Shown here one piece after another: positions 48,217 through 58,395 of a stretch of DNA of 64,000 nt. The stretch comes from Diospyros lotus (taxonomy: Eukaryota > Streptophyta > Magnoliopsida > Ericales > Ebenaceae), in contig NC_068339.1 of NCBI RefSeq assembly GCF_014633365.1, forward strand, positions 31,443,316-31,507,315, read 5' to 3'. The position numbers were made by a program, and so were the translations under genes. Position 1 is the stretch's first letter; each line of letters opens with the position of its first letter. Under the pieces are notes generated by a model that was not told the DNA's origin, searched no databases, and saw nothing but the letters and a program-made list of their open reading frames with translations.

Positions 48217-48398
48217 AGATGTGCACATCTATGAGAATGGAGGCATTTCGGCAATTGGAGGTTACATCCAAAGACTGTGAAGAACAACAAAGACGGGACT
48301 ATGGATATTGATCTCATTGAAGCAGTAATCAGAGACCCTAGATTTGAGATTTGTTACTTGACTACAAGGCTTATCTGCTTGGAAAACACTCATGCTAA
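48217..48398 (+). pseudogene. Captured threonine aldolase exon
   Basis: After an acceptor CATTCTTAG the exon encodes DVHIYENGGISAIGG, then in the +1 frame KNNKDGTMDIDLIEAVIRDP and LICLENTHA, ending at a donor GTAAGT. This is the segment of plant low-specificity L-threonine aldolase (pyridoxal-phosphate enzyme, threonine to glycine and acetaldehyde) with its conserved ENTHA. A one-base loss near 48262 breaks the frame. Only this one exon is present, 97 bp downstream of the ESF2-like exon C, so it was joined to that gene by the element. The rest of the enzyme, including the PLP lysine, is missing. Confidence 0.82.
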
Positions 48399-49348
48399 GT
48401 AAGTACTTAGATTTCATGAATGCTATGTAAACATTTAATGATATCAATCATTTCTCGTTCAAGTCTAGGAAGTTGGAGACTTGATACTTCATTTTGGTAA
48501 CTAGCAGAGAGAAGGTAAATGAAATTAGAGGAGGGAAGAATATGATAAAGGATAGATATGACCTCCCTCTTATTAGATAATCAATAAGAAAAGAGAAAAG
48601 ATAAGGATGGTGACAATTGTTGATCTCATTGGCCTAGAAAAGTAATGAAAGCAAAGAAAATGGTGTTTGGCTGACTTGTTTTGTTTTAGCTAGCTTTCAC
48701 TTTTCAATAAGTGCAAATTCCTTCTAACTTAATGGTGGATTGATGTCATTTCCACTACCATAATATAATGGTATAATTGATTACTTGTAGGCGTAGGATC
48801 CCACCATTTGCTACAAACAGGGAGGCCATTTTGCTTGTTTCTTTTGGGAATAAGGGGACCAAATATGAATTTTCTGAGATATTCCTTTATATTTTTCCAG
48901 TGGGGCCTGCTTTGCTTTTTCCTTAAAATTTAGTGGAGGGTTATCAAGTCTAAAATAGTAAGAAGTATGTCTGGCTCTACATGCTATGTAGAGGGGCTGA
49001 GTGCCCTTTTACGTATAACAACCATACTTTAAAAGTGCTTTTTGATTTCCCCTTAAGAGAAAGGGAAAGACAACAATTTGGGGTTGCCATCCTGCTTATG
49101 CATATTGATTGACAACTTATCTAGAATATTATTTAGTTTTTCTAATCTCTTTTCTAGTGTTTCAGCTTCTCTTTTGATAAAAACATTCCATAATAAGCTA
49201 TTGATTTGAGGTAGCATTGTTATTCGTTCACTGGGATCAAGTGAAGTCGATATTGCTAGTTAAGTTGGATGTATATTGGATTTTTTTTTTTTCACAATAT
49301 CCTTAAAGTGAATGCTTCATATTCTCCGTTGCTTTCATATTCTCACAG

Positions 49349-49860
49349 GCTTTTGAGGAAGCTAAGCTTCCCAGGCTGAAGAAAGAGAAACCAGGTCTTA
49401 CTCACACCCAGTACAAGGACTTAATATGGAAGCTATGGAAGAAATCTCCTGATAATCCTCTTAACCAGGTAAATTGGTGGACTCATCCTCTTAAGTAATT
49501 CTTTTTTGTTCCAAGTTCACTCTGCAGCACTATGCTCTACCAAGGATTATTCTCTTCTCTTTTTCTCCTGCTTTTCCTTATCTATTAATATGGTGAATTA
49601 GTTATTATCTAAGAACTCTGCTTCATTGTTTGGTCTCTTGGTGTTTTTGTTAATCTATATCTCAATCGACTCTATATTTAAGGGTTTATATGTTTTGGTA
49701 CATTTTAATTATTGTATGTTATGTAGTTTGTGATGGAAACGTTTTGGTCCTTGTTAATTCTTTTCTAACGTTTTATAAAGAAAACATGAGAACTTCTTTC
49801 ACTCTAATCTCATGTTTTTTTGTTTTGTTTTTGTAGGTCAAGGAGACAATAAGACTCTAA
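49349..49860 (+). pseudogene. Captured 3' exons of a CCDC124/LSO2-like gene
   Basis: An exon at 49349-49468, between TCTCACAG and GTAAAT, encodes AFEEAKLPRLKKEKPGLTHT followed by QYKDLIWKLWKKSPDNPLNQ. This is the highly conserved C-terminal box of CCDC124 (LSO2/Oxs1-like) ribosome-associated proteins. A final short exon (49837-49860) adds VKETIRL and a stop. Splice signals are intact and there is no stop within the first exon. The N-terminal coiled-coil part is missing, so this is a partial copy. It lies in the same orientation as the two upstream fragments and could supply a 3' end to a chimeric transcript. Confidence 0.82.
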
Positions 49861-50605
49861 AGGAAGCACCTGCTGTCTTGGAGTATATGAATAGTTTTAT
49901 GACTATATATAGTGTTTTGTTGTACATTTTTTAATAGTATATATGATTGTTAAAGTGTTACTTTTAGTTGAATATCGTTTTTGGTGTACATTTTTTAATA
50001 GTATATACAATTGTCAAAGTGTTATTTTTAGTTGAACATATTTTTTGGTGTAATTTGTTAGCAATTAACACTTATATATATACTACTTTTGGTGTGTAAA
50101 TGTTAATGGATAATGATTATTTTGGTGTTATTTGAATGACATGTTTAATTTTATGAGTTTTATTCCAATTTGATATAGGTAATGATATATAGACTTGGTG
50201 GTTTATATCAAAACATGATGTTTTTATCATTGATGACTAGCACTTGTTTTCATACTATTAAAAAAAATAAAAAAATAAAAAAATATATTTTTTTAACGAT
50301 AGGAATCATACCGTCGCTAATTGTTCACATTATTAACGAGAGGAAATATTGTCGTTATTGGTTTGTGTTTTGATAACTAAAAAGTTGTTTTTAACGATAG
50401 GAATCACATGGTCGCTAATTGTTTAAATTATTGACGGGAAATATTGTCGTTATTGGGTTATAATTTGGTAGTTAATAATTATTTTTAACGACGGGAATCA
50501 TACGGTCGCTAATACAATTAACGACGGGTTTATCATTCCCGTCGTTAAAGACTTTTATCCTCGGAGGCAATAACGACGACCGACGACAGGAAAATTCCGG
50601 TCGTT

Positions 50606-51259
50606 TACAAAGCCTCTTGATAGAGAGAAGTTTGAATACTTTAGGAGTGAGCTAGGATTAATTATTACATGATTTCCTATGATATTATTTGACTAGATAT
50701 TATCACTAGTTTATTAAAAAAAAAATTCAATCATTTTTATGATATTTCTGTTGTAAGGCCAGGCATTTGAGTCTGTCAATTAAATGAAATAATCTATTGA
50801 CAGCATGCATTTCGACCAAAATTTATAGGTGATGTTGGGCACATCTCTGTTAATTAAATTTCTCTTATTCTTCAAGTATAGTCGATAAAAATCATGCTTT
50901 TGTCGACTACGGAGTCATATTGTTGCCAAGATAGTCGATAAAAGGCCCAGCCGTAGTCGACTATGCGCTCTATTTAAACTAAATATGTCGACAGCACCTC
51001 AGTGTCTTTCAACTATATCCTAGATCCTCGCTGTGATAGTCGATAAAGCCGTTCGTATCTGTCGACTATCTAAATCCGCTTATGTATAGAACTCGAGACC
51101 ATCCGTCTTTGCAAACCCTAACTCTTTCCCCTTTTTTTAGCCAATCAGTTATATCTCTCTAGTGCCAATCTCATTTCGATTACTCTATTCTCTTTCATTC
51201 TCAGCTATATCTCTCTCTATCTCTCATTCTCTTGGTTGCCTCTCCTTACACCATTCTCC
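50606..51259 (+). other. Non-coding stretch with GTCGACTA/TAGTCGAT motifs
   Basis: 50606-50870 is A+T-rich with nothing recognised. 50878-51075 has about seven TAGTCGATAAA or TGTCGACTAY motifs and a TATA-like CTCTATTTAAAC (about 50969). The same motif family fills 53020-53400, so this may be the remains of a 5' LTR whose partner starts near 52799. CT-rich leader sequence follows to the ATG at 51260. Confidence 0.4.
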
Positions 51260-52447
51260 ATGGCTAGAACAAAGAACTCGAGTAAGAATAAAGGCAAAGA
51301 GAAGGAACCAGCCTCTTCAAGTCGTCAACCATCTCAACCTAGGCCTCAAATCCAATTTTTCAACTCTGAGGGTCAACAAGAAAGGTACTCCATTCTCTTT
51401 AAATCTCGAGAAGTCCTAGAATGTTGTTACTTGGACTTAACGTTTCTAGAATCCACTAATTTTCCTTATATTCAAACATTTAAGGACTTTGGCTGGTGGG
51501 ATTTCTTAACGATTCATAAATGTATATATGAAGATTCTGTTAGGGCTTTTTACTCAAATGTAGACAACACCTATCACAAGAGAAAGTCAGATAAAAAGTT
51601 TAAAACTAACATTGGAGATTCTCTCATAGAAGTTACTTTGACATTGATTAACAATCGTTTTGGAATTCCATTAGATGGTGAGGATTATGCCTCCTAGACC
51701 TAAGACTATGTTCAGGCTAGTAAAGAAGTCATAGGAGATGACTCTATCACCTCTAAAATCACTAACACAACAAGTATGGACTTGAACACTAGAATTCTCC
51801 ATCTCATTTGTTGTCAAATAATTTATCCTAGGAGTGGTAGTTTTTCTTTGGTTACTAGACTTGATTTGTGGCTATGTATTAAGGCTAAGAGAAGGCCAAA
51901 TCTATGTCTACTGATGATCAACCTAATGATAGAATCATTATCAGCAAAAACTAGATCACTTCCCTATGGCATGGCAATCAGTGAACTATTGGATAGTTTA
52001 GTGGGCCAAATAGAAAGTGCCAGGAAAGTCTATCTTAGTCTCTCTCAGCCTATTAATGATAAAATAGCCATTAGGATTGGCTATGCATGTAAGGATGGGG
52101 AATGGGTCAAGGTTGATAAACCTGAGAATCCTAGGAAAAAGAGAATATCAGAAGGACCATCTTCATCTCAATTTGAGTCTCAATATGAGTTAGTGGTTTA
52201 AGGAATGGTAGACTTAAAGTTGGATATATCAAGGGTTGAAGCAAGTTTGACTGAGTTTAGAGAAGAGGTCAGATCAGATTTGTAGAGTCTTCATAAGCAG
52301 TAAGAAGATCTTTCATCTCAAATGGGACGACTCATACAGATGTTATCTTCTAGGTACCTTTCTCCTGCTTCATCACCATCTCTGCCATCAGCTGTTTCTC
52401 CTTCATCAGCTCAGTCCTCTCCATCATCTATTTCTCCTGATGTCTAG
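51260..52447 (+). pseudogene. Decayed retroelement ORF resembling the 'putative plant transposon protein' family
   Basis: From ATG 51260 the frame begins MARTKNSSKNKGKEKEP, a basic start, then FKSREVLECCYLDLTFLEST, VRAFYSNV and LIEVTLTLINNRFGIPLDGE. After a TAG at 51695 the same frame goes on with TRILHLICCQIIYPRSGSFS and SLPYGMAISELLDSL, then further stops (52199 onward), a coiled segment and a Ser/Pro-rich end at 52447. The layout (FYxN, GIPxDGE, ILPRSG, LPYG) matches proteins often annotated as plant transposon protein domain, which accompany plant retroelements and have no known reaction. The GGGGGAG tracts downstream support an LTR element. Confidence 0.6.
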
Positions 52448-52798
52448 ATGTTGCCCTCATCATACATTCCACTTTACTTTTGATATATGTATGCTTATCT
52501 TGGCAGTCTTGCATGTTGCTTTTATCATGTGTTTTGTTGAACTACATTATCACTTTATGGATGGATGTTTAAGTATTGACATTTTCCTCTTGCCAATGAA
52601 TATCTGCATCTGGCTGCATGCTTAAATAGATGAATGATTTCTATGAGGATTTGGTTTAAGGGGGAGCCTTTTTTTATATGCTCTCAGTTTGTTCCAAAAA
52701 GGGGGAGTATAAATCTTTTTGATTTTGACAAAAAGGAGGAGATAAAATAAATGAATTGATTTTTATATTTGTTTTGTCATCATCAAAAAGGGGGAGAT
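52448..52798 (+). other. Non-coding tail with repeated purine tracts
   Basis: No gene is seen. Four purine tracts (GGGGGAG near 52660, AAAAAGGGGGAG near 52696, AAAAAGGAGGAG near 52731, AAAAAGGGGGAG near 52786) lie before a TG at 52799. The last is the best polypurine-tract candidate for the element above. Confidence 0.5.
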
Positions 52799-54050
52799 TG
52801 ATATTTTACTCTTGAAAATTAAAATAGTTTTGATAATGACTAAATGTTATGAAAATCAATCTTTAAATCTATATGAATGAGTTTGAGGCAAAGTTATGAA
52901 AATCAATCTTGAACTCTATAGGAGTAAGGTTGAGTGTTTAAATTCAAATATCTTTTTGATAATCTCAACTTGCTTTCAAAAGAAACAAAGTTAGAAAATG
53001 TTAAGGGTTCAGTTTTTCTAAATGGATAGTCGACCATGTGCCTATGATTTGTCGACTATACCTATGAATAGTCGACTATGGGTTTATACTCTGTTGACTA
53101 TGCCTGTGAATAGTCGACTATGGGTCTATGATCTGTCGACTATGCCCAAGCTTCTGTCGACTATGTTTTGTTCTGTTCACTATTATGCAGGTTCTGTAGA
53201 CTATGAAATTTCTTCTATTGACTATGTATGTGTATGATGTTAATTTTTTTTTTTTTTTTCATATTTTGGGTGTGTCGATTATGTGAAAGTTTTTGTTGAC
53301 TATCAATAGATTTGGTTGTACAACTGTTGGCTATGCTTTCTTGTCTGTCGACTGTGCCTTAGTTTTATTTGAAAATATAGTCGACTAACCTCTTTTATCT
53401 ATCGATAGTTTGTTTCTTAGAAATTTGTAATGGCTAGTTTTTGGTGCATTTAATGCTCACCCAACCACCACAACGGTCAGATTTTTGTATTTATCTACCA
53501 TCAACTATAAATATGGGTTGGGAGAATCGATTGAAAGTTGTTGGAAACATTTAATATCTTCAACTACCGAGCTTTCATTTTTACATCGAGCGAATAATTT
53601 CTTCTCTCTCTGTATTTATATTTCTGAGGCTTTGTATACACTGTTACATTCATTGTAAGCCTAAATTTTCAGTTAGAGAGAGCTTGTAACTAAGAGTTGT
53701 ACTCTTAGACTCTCATTCTCATGATTACTGTATTTGACCTAGCAAAGGCTAGAGGGCCCATTATATTGGGAGGTTTGTAAGTTTTCCTAGTCACGAACTA
53801 GAGGAATTACTCAGGTTGATAGTGAACTTGCTTCAAAATTCTTAATGGGTAGCTAAGGTAGTGGACTAGGCTTGGAAAGGCAAACCACTATAAATCATTA
53901 TCTCTTGTGCTTTTCTATTTTGCTTGTTTCTGTTAGCATTTTTATCCCTACTTAATTTGTTCTTTCATCCATAAGATTTCATATTCATTTCTCTTAAAAC
54001 GAGATTGTCTTTACAAGGTTGATACCTTATTGTGCTATTTTAAGGTCTTG
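52799..54050 (+). repeat. Probable 3' LTR of the same element, right end uncertain
   Basis: It starts TGATATTTTACTCTTG right after a polypurine tract. It contains a TATA-like box (AACTATAAATATGGG about 53506) followed by a leader-like stretch and a U5-like region with CTAGGCTTGGAAAGGC and CCACTATAAATC (53868-53900), typical of plant LTRs. The right end is not fixed; CTTTACA at about 54016 is a candidate. No target duplication was found. Confidence 0.5.
53022..53400. repeat. Array of GTCGACTAT motifs
   Basis: About twelve copies of the motif RTCGACTATG, or near copies (TTGACTATG, GTAGACTATG), occur at spacings of roughly 17-50 bp with variable spacers such as CCTGTGAATA and GGTCTATGATCT. The core GTCGAC is a perfect palindrome. 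Confidence 0.85.
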
Positions 54051-54319
54051 AGGTTTAACGAATCTGTGGTCTTAACAGACGACATCTCTACTTCTCAAAA
54101 GAATTATTTTTATTATACCAATTCCCTCTCTCTTGGTGTGTGCCATAGCATTTCAACTCTATCATCCCCACCCGTCTATCACTTCTTTCAAGTGGGTTTG
54201 TCGATCTTGGGGCGCGATCATTTTGCCTCTGCGTTCCAATTCTTATCCCCTCTTGTGTTATTCTCAGGGGCTGGCCTCATGCTCCAAGTCTGCTTTCTCT
54301 AATATCTGCATGTTTTGTA
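54051..54319. other. Unassigned stretch between two retroelements
   Basis: Two overlapping 90-residue ORFs occur on the + strand, but they show no domain, conserved motif or codon pattern that I can support. It may belong to the interior of the Tat-like element on the - strand. Confidence 0.3.
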
Positions 54320-54919
54320 TAGGGATGTGTATGTCAGGCATCAGCTCTTGTAGGAGGGTTGTGATCCTTTGTATCCTTATAGCATTCTCCTCATTACTCT
54401 TCTAAAGCTCCTCATTCTGGTGTCTCAACTTCTCATAGTTCTTCTAGAGTCTTTTATAGTCAATGAGCTGCACTATGAGAGGTGCTATTCCGGACGGTCC
54501 TGAGATTCCTCTTGGGGTTGTGGCTGGATTCTCCCAAGGAATCGATGATTATCCCAAAGAGTCAAGTTCTGAAGTCGTATGAGCTGGGGGTAGAATTCGT
54601 CTCACTTGTCTCATAGATCTTGCCCTAAGATGAGAAATGTGCATTTCTCCTTGGTTTGACTGTCCTCAGACTCTAATATCAGTTATAGGGTCCTTCTTTA
54701 GACTGTCAATCTGATTGCCCCCAGTTTGACTACCTGATTGTCCTCAGGTTGGGGTATACGTCCTAAGTGAACCTCTTGCTCTTAATGGTGTTCCACTAGT
54801 ATAGGCCGTAGCAGGGGCACTAGGCTGGGCTCTCCAGTAGCTGCTATTCTAGAATGAGTACTTCTCCGTGTTTGGTAAGGCAGGCTTCCCAAGCCAATTG
54901 ATCTGGTGTTTCTGGTCAT
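54320..54919 (-). pseudogene. Tat-like Ty3 gag start (pseudogene)
   Basis: On the - strand the ATG at 54919 lies 15 bp after the primer-site region and starts MTRNTRSIGLGSLPYQTRR, followed by a low-complexity, charged and Gln-rich N-terminus with several stops. This fits the poorly conserved Gag N-terminus of Tat-type elements. No capsid core, protease or polymerase follows, so the element is cut off near 54320. Confidence 0.5.
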
Positions 54920-54934
54920 TTTAGCTTTTTGACA

Positions 54935-54954
54935 GTTTCCCACGGACGACACCA
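54935..54954 (-). other. Primer-binding region of the Tat-like element
   Basis: On the - strand TGGTGTCGTCCGTGGGAAAC lies six bases from the LTR end. It resembles the TGGCGCCGTCTGTGGGAA site found in Tat-type plant elements. Confidence 0.7.
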
Positions 54955-54960
54955 TATTGT

Positions 54961-55735
54961 TGTTGCCAAAAATACAAATTTAAAATTTTTATGAAACAAG
55001 AAAAACTACAATGCAAGATTCCAGCATCGCTAGGAGTCGACCATCCAAAGGTCACGGCGTCCCGAATGGGTTTTTTTGAAAGGATAAGGGGCTTCCCAAA
55101 GGGGTATTTCTGAAAGGATCAAGGGCTTCTTGAAGGGGTCTTTTCGAAAGGATTTGTTAGTGCCTCTCGAAAAGAAAGTTAAAAGGCTTTCAGAGAGAGT
55201 TTGGGATATCTCTTGGAAAGGACAACGTAGGGCTTTCGGAGAGAGTTTGGGATGTCTCTCAGAAAGGACGATATAGGGCTTTTGGAGAGAGTTTGGGACT
55301 TCTCTCTGAAAGAACGATGCAGGGCTTTCAGAGAGAGTTTGGGACCTTTTCTCAAAAAGGACGATGCTGGGCTTTCGAAGAGAACTGCGAACAACCAACG
55401 AAAGGTCAAAAGGTTTGCAGGAGATTTTCACCCATGAAGACCCTCCAATGCTTAAGTCAGCTACCAAGAGAAAACTTATTATTGAACGAAAACCAAAGAT
55501 TCGAAAAGAAAAGTTAGGGTAGCGAATGATTACCAAAAGTCCTTTTCTAAGGATTTGGGGGACACATGTCGATTGGTCATACTTTGTTTTGGAAAGAAAG
55601 ATACCATTTTTTTTTGAAAGGCTTCTTTCTGAAAAAGGCGTTTTTTCCGAGAGAAACCTTTCAAAAAGAACGACGGCCTTTCATAAAGGCTTTTTCGAAA
55701 GAATCTCATTCGCTTTCCAATCATGGGGTACCACA
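54961..55735 (-). repeat. 5' LTR of a truncated Tat-like Ty3 element, with 60-bp tandem repeats
   Basis: On the - strand it starts TGTGGTACCCCATGATTGG and ends TTTTTGGCAACA, 775 bp. The repeat at 55180-55410 has about four units of 60 bp with GGGCTTTCGGAGAGAGTTTG and AAAGGACGA. The 168-residue ORF on the - strand (55536-55030) and the ORFs on the + strand are translations of these repeats. The second LTR is absent. Confidence 0.75.
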
Positions 55736-56049
55736 CTTGTGGCTTATATTAATTATTAATCTCAAATATAATTTATAATATATCCAATGTATATTTTTAA
55801 ATAGAATCATTAATCAAAAATATTTATTAAAAAAAAAAATTTAGTTACTCAATTCATCTCCTCTTAAGTGAGTAGCCATATCTTAAGGGACTAAGATTTA
55901 TTTCTTTTGGATTTACATCTATGTTGATTTATTACCTTATATTTTAAAAAGATTTTGAGAAAGAAAATAAAAATACTATTAATAATTATTTCAATAAGGA
56001 AATTAATTAGGTTTTTTCATTTTTGCTTTGCCATGCGTCTGTGTGGATG
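55736..56049. other. A+T-rich intergenic stretch
   Basis: No coding potential, repeat structure or known motif was seen. It lies between the Tat-like LTR and the G+C-richer start of the kinase pseudogene and may include what is left of its promoter. Confidence 0.5.
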
Positions 56050-56375
56050 GGATTATTGTAATAGTCCAGTCCCGAAGAAGCAGACCCGATCGGTTGCCCG
56101 ACACGCCCGGGGGGGTTGGTAATGGGTCGGGCAATTGATATGTTGCCCGACGCGGCAAGCGCCCAATTTGCCCCGAAGAAGAGTCCCCTGGTCAGAATTT
56201 CTTACTCACTTCCAAGCAGAAGCAGGAGGAAGAGGAGCGGCCTTCTTCGCCTCTCTCACCGTAGCCATTTGATGATAGATAGATACCGGCATCATCACCA
56301 TTCTATCCATGGAGACGAGGACGAACTCCAGCTCTCTTTCCCACACTGCTTCCTTCCCACACTGCTTCCATGGAG
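56050..56375 (+). pseudogene. Probable 5' leader exon of the kinase pseudogene
   Basis: This stretch is clearly richer in G+C than the surroundings, with CCCGACACGCCCGGG, two GCCCGAC repeats and a (GATA) run, and it ends in TCCATGGAG/GTATTCTT, a good splice donor. AGC-VIII kinase genes commonly have an intron in the 5' leader. The link to the exon at 62247 is inferred from the donor, the long intron and the position. The start is not fixed. The 123-residue ORF beginning at 56116 crosses the donor and is not believed. Confidence 0.45.
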
Positions 56376-57233
56376 GTATTCTTTCTTTGTGCCCCTCCCT
56401 CTCATCTTTTTTCACTTCCTTTTCCTGGGTTGGGTTTGTCCGTCTCTTTCTTCACCTTACCTTATACTCTTGCCCTTTTGCTTCTGATTTTCTATTCCTG
56501 CGAGTGCCAGGGTTTCCCTCAGAACTATGCTCCTGCGATCAAGATCCGTATTCTTTCCCCTCTCGATCCTTAATCATATATAATCTTCATCGACTTTCCT
56601 CTTCATAATTTAATCCCACTTATGCTCTCTTAAAAGCTATTCCCCAATTGCATTTGTTAATTAGCAACTCACCCATTGCAGAAGCTTTACTTTTGTTTGG
56701 TCCTTGTATCTTTGTATTTGTTTTCCATCATTGTTTCCATTTTGTGCAATTTCTTTCTTATTTTTACTTTCCATGCCTGTTTCGGGACAAAATTTTGCAT
56801 CTTGAGATCATACGAGTGGCTTCTACCCTTGTACATACTCACTCTAGGCGGTTCTGTTTATTGTTTCAAGTTCAATTTTTTTTTTTTCAGTCTGTGTATG
56901 TTTCTGTTGTGTAATATTATCTCTCACTGTCTGGCAGTATAAATTTGTTTGCTTGCTGTTATTTTCTAATCGCAAATCGGTTTGCATTTTATTTTATGTT
57001 GGATACATGTTTAAATTACTGTTGCTGTGCTGTGCCGTGCCGTGCCGTGCCCTGCGGCCCTGCCTTTGTCATGACTCTATAGCAACTCAGATACCATTCA
57101 GGGTTTGTGGATCTCCTTCTGTGTTTCAGGGCCTCCGCTTTGTCCCTTGCACTTGACCGTGCCATGCCATTTTGCCAAGGTTTTCTGCTTCATTTTTTAG
57201 TTTTTTTTTTCATTGTTTAGCTTTACGGAACTT

Positions 57234-57452
57234 TGTTGAGATTCTTACAGTTTACTGTTATTTTTTCTGTTAGTTAGAGTTCTAACTGTAATTAGTTTTA
57301 GCTTCACTAACTGCTACCACGGCAGTTAGCAGTTGTAATATAAATAGACTATTGCACAGTCTATTTCCATGAGAGGAATTAATCTTTTTCAAACCTACAT
57401 TCTCTCCCGAACAAATCTTGTCCTTCTTTGACGATTTCATAGCTTCTCTACA
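57234..57452 (+). repeat. 5' LTR of the short copia element
   Basis: It runs TGTTGAGATTC...CTTCTCTACA. A TATA box, TATAAATAG, lies at 57339-57347; the 3' LTR has lost one A of it. It also has a palindromic AACTGC-ACGGCAGTTAGCAGTT segment before the TATA box. Confidence 0.93.
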
Positions 57453-57463
57453 TGGTATCAGAG
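57453..57463 (+). other. Primer-binding site of the short copia element
   Basis: TGGTATCAGAG directly abuts the 5' LTR and matches the initiator-Met tRNA 3' end. Confidence 0.92.
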
Positions 57464-57557
57464 TGACAGTTTGCTCTGACTCGATAGAAGTCCTATCTGC
57501 AATACCTCATCAGCCTCTGAAACCTTGCTGCAACCTCTGCTTTCCTTTCCTAAAACG

Positions 57558-58395
57558 ATGGGAGATCTCAAAGCCGGAGTTATAGAGACTCTCAATGATC
57601 GAGCTGCTGGTCTAATCGATGGAGATTCATTTCGACTACAGAGTTCTGACCATCCAGGACTGCTTGCTAGTCATGGCACCTTTGGATGGAAAGAATTACA
57701 GGTCCTGACGTGGCGCAATGCAAATTAGCCTTGTAGTGAAACACAAGCTAGGGTTCATAGATGGGAAAATCCAGCCACCAAAGGAAGATTCCAATCAATT
57801 TGTGATCTGGCAGAGATGCCATTGCACGGTCACATCTTGGATACTAAAATGCAATATCGAAGGATCTGGTAGAGGCCTTATTATACACAACTATTGCTAG
57901 AGAACTTTGGGAGGAAATTGCTGAGAGATTTGAGGAAAGTAATGGACCTTTGGTATATCAAATTCAGTGGAAAATTGCCACAATCTTGCAGGAAAATGCA
58001 TCTATTTCTGTAGATTACACTCGACTAAAGAAGCTATGGGATGAGTTGGCTTCTGTGGATCCGTTGCCTTCTTGCACATGTGGAGCAACAAAGATTTTAG
58101 CCAAAATAACGAACAAAAATAGGTTAATGCGTTCTTGATGGGTCCCCACGATGGCTATGACCAGGTACGAAACCAAATTCTCTTACTTGATCCCCTTCCT
58201 ACCATAAATAAAGCCTATTCCATGGAATTGCAAGTTGAGGCACAATGACAAGTATCTTCTGCATTCAATGACATAACAAATGGATTTTCTTTCTTGACTA
58301 AAAGTACATACTCTAAGCAAGATTCAGGCGAAACAAAGGCGAGGAAGGGATACTGTGTATACTGCAAAAAGGATGGACATGTTAAAGAACAATGT
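57558..58395 (+). pseudogene. gag pseudogene of the short copia element
   Basis: From ATG 57558 the frame begins MGDLKAGVIETLNDRAAGL. Later frames show VVKHKLGFIDGKIQPPKED, LWEEIAERFEESNG and LVYQIQWKIATILQENASIS, KKLWDELAS, and FLMGPHDGYDQVRNQIL, the usual copia Gag series. The zinc knuckle YCVYCKKDGHVKEQC (58351-58395) keeps all three Cys and the His. At least four frame breaks or stops separate these parts. Confidence 0.85.

Larger units (their letters stand above)
45291..50605 (+). mobile_element. CACTA-type element carrying host gene fragments (Pack-CACTA candidate)
   Basis: The left end is CACTACAACAAAAACAAG at 45291, followed by subterminal TTAACGACNAAA/TTAGCGACGA motifs (45310-45450). 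The right side (50290-50600) has many copies of TAACGACGGG and its reverse complement CCCGTCGTTA. The terminal GTAGTG and the 3-bp duplication were not found, so the right end is approximate or eroded. No transposase is visible. Inside, in one orientation, are pieces of three unrelated plant genes with their introns (47250-49860). 45470-45890 is very A+T-rich. 46210-47240 shows no recognisable gene; a stretch near 46520-46640 may be another fragment but was not identified. Confidence 0.75.

Noticed and set aside
54030..54405. Two overlapping 90-aa ORFs
   Set aside because: There is no start context, domain or repeat in support, and they overlap the end of a decayed - strand gag.
55030..55536. 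168-aa ORF on the - strand
   Set aside because: It spans the 60-bp tandem repeats of a Tat-like LTR; the repeated Ser/Phe/Leu pattern comes from the DNA repeat, not from a protein family.
56116..56487. 123-aa ORF at the start of the kinase pseudogene
   Set aside because: It crosses a good splice donor at 56376 and its second half is hydrophobic intron translation. No matching protein family is recognised.
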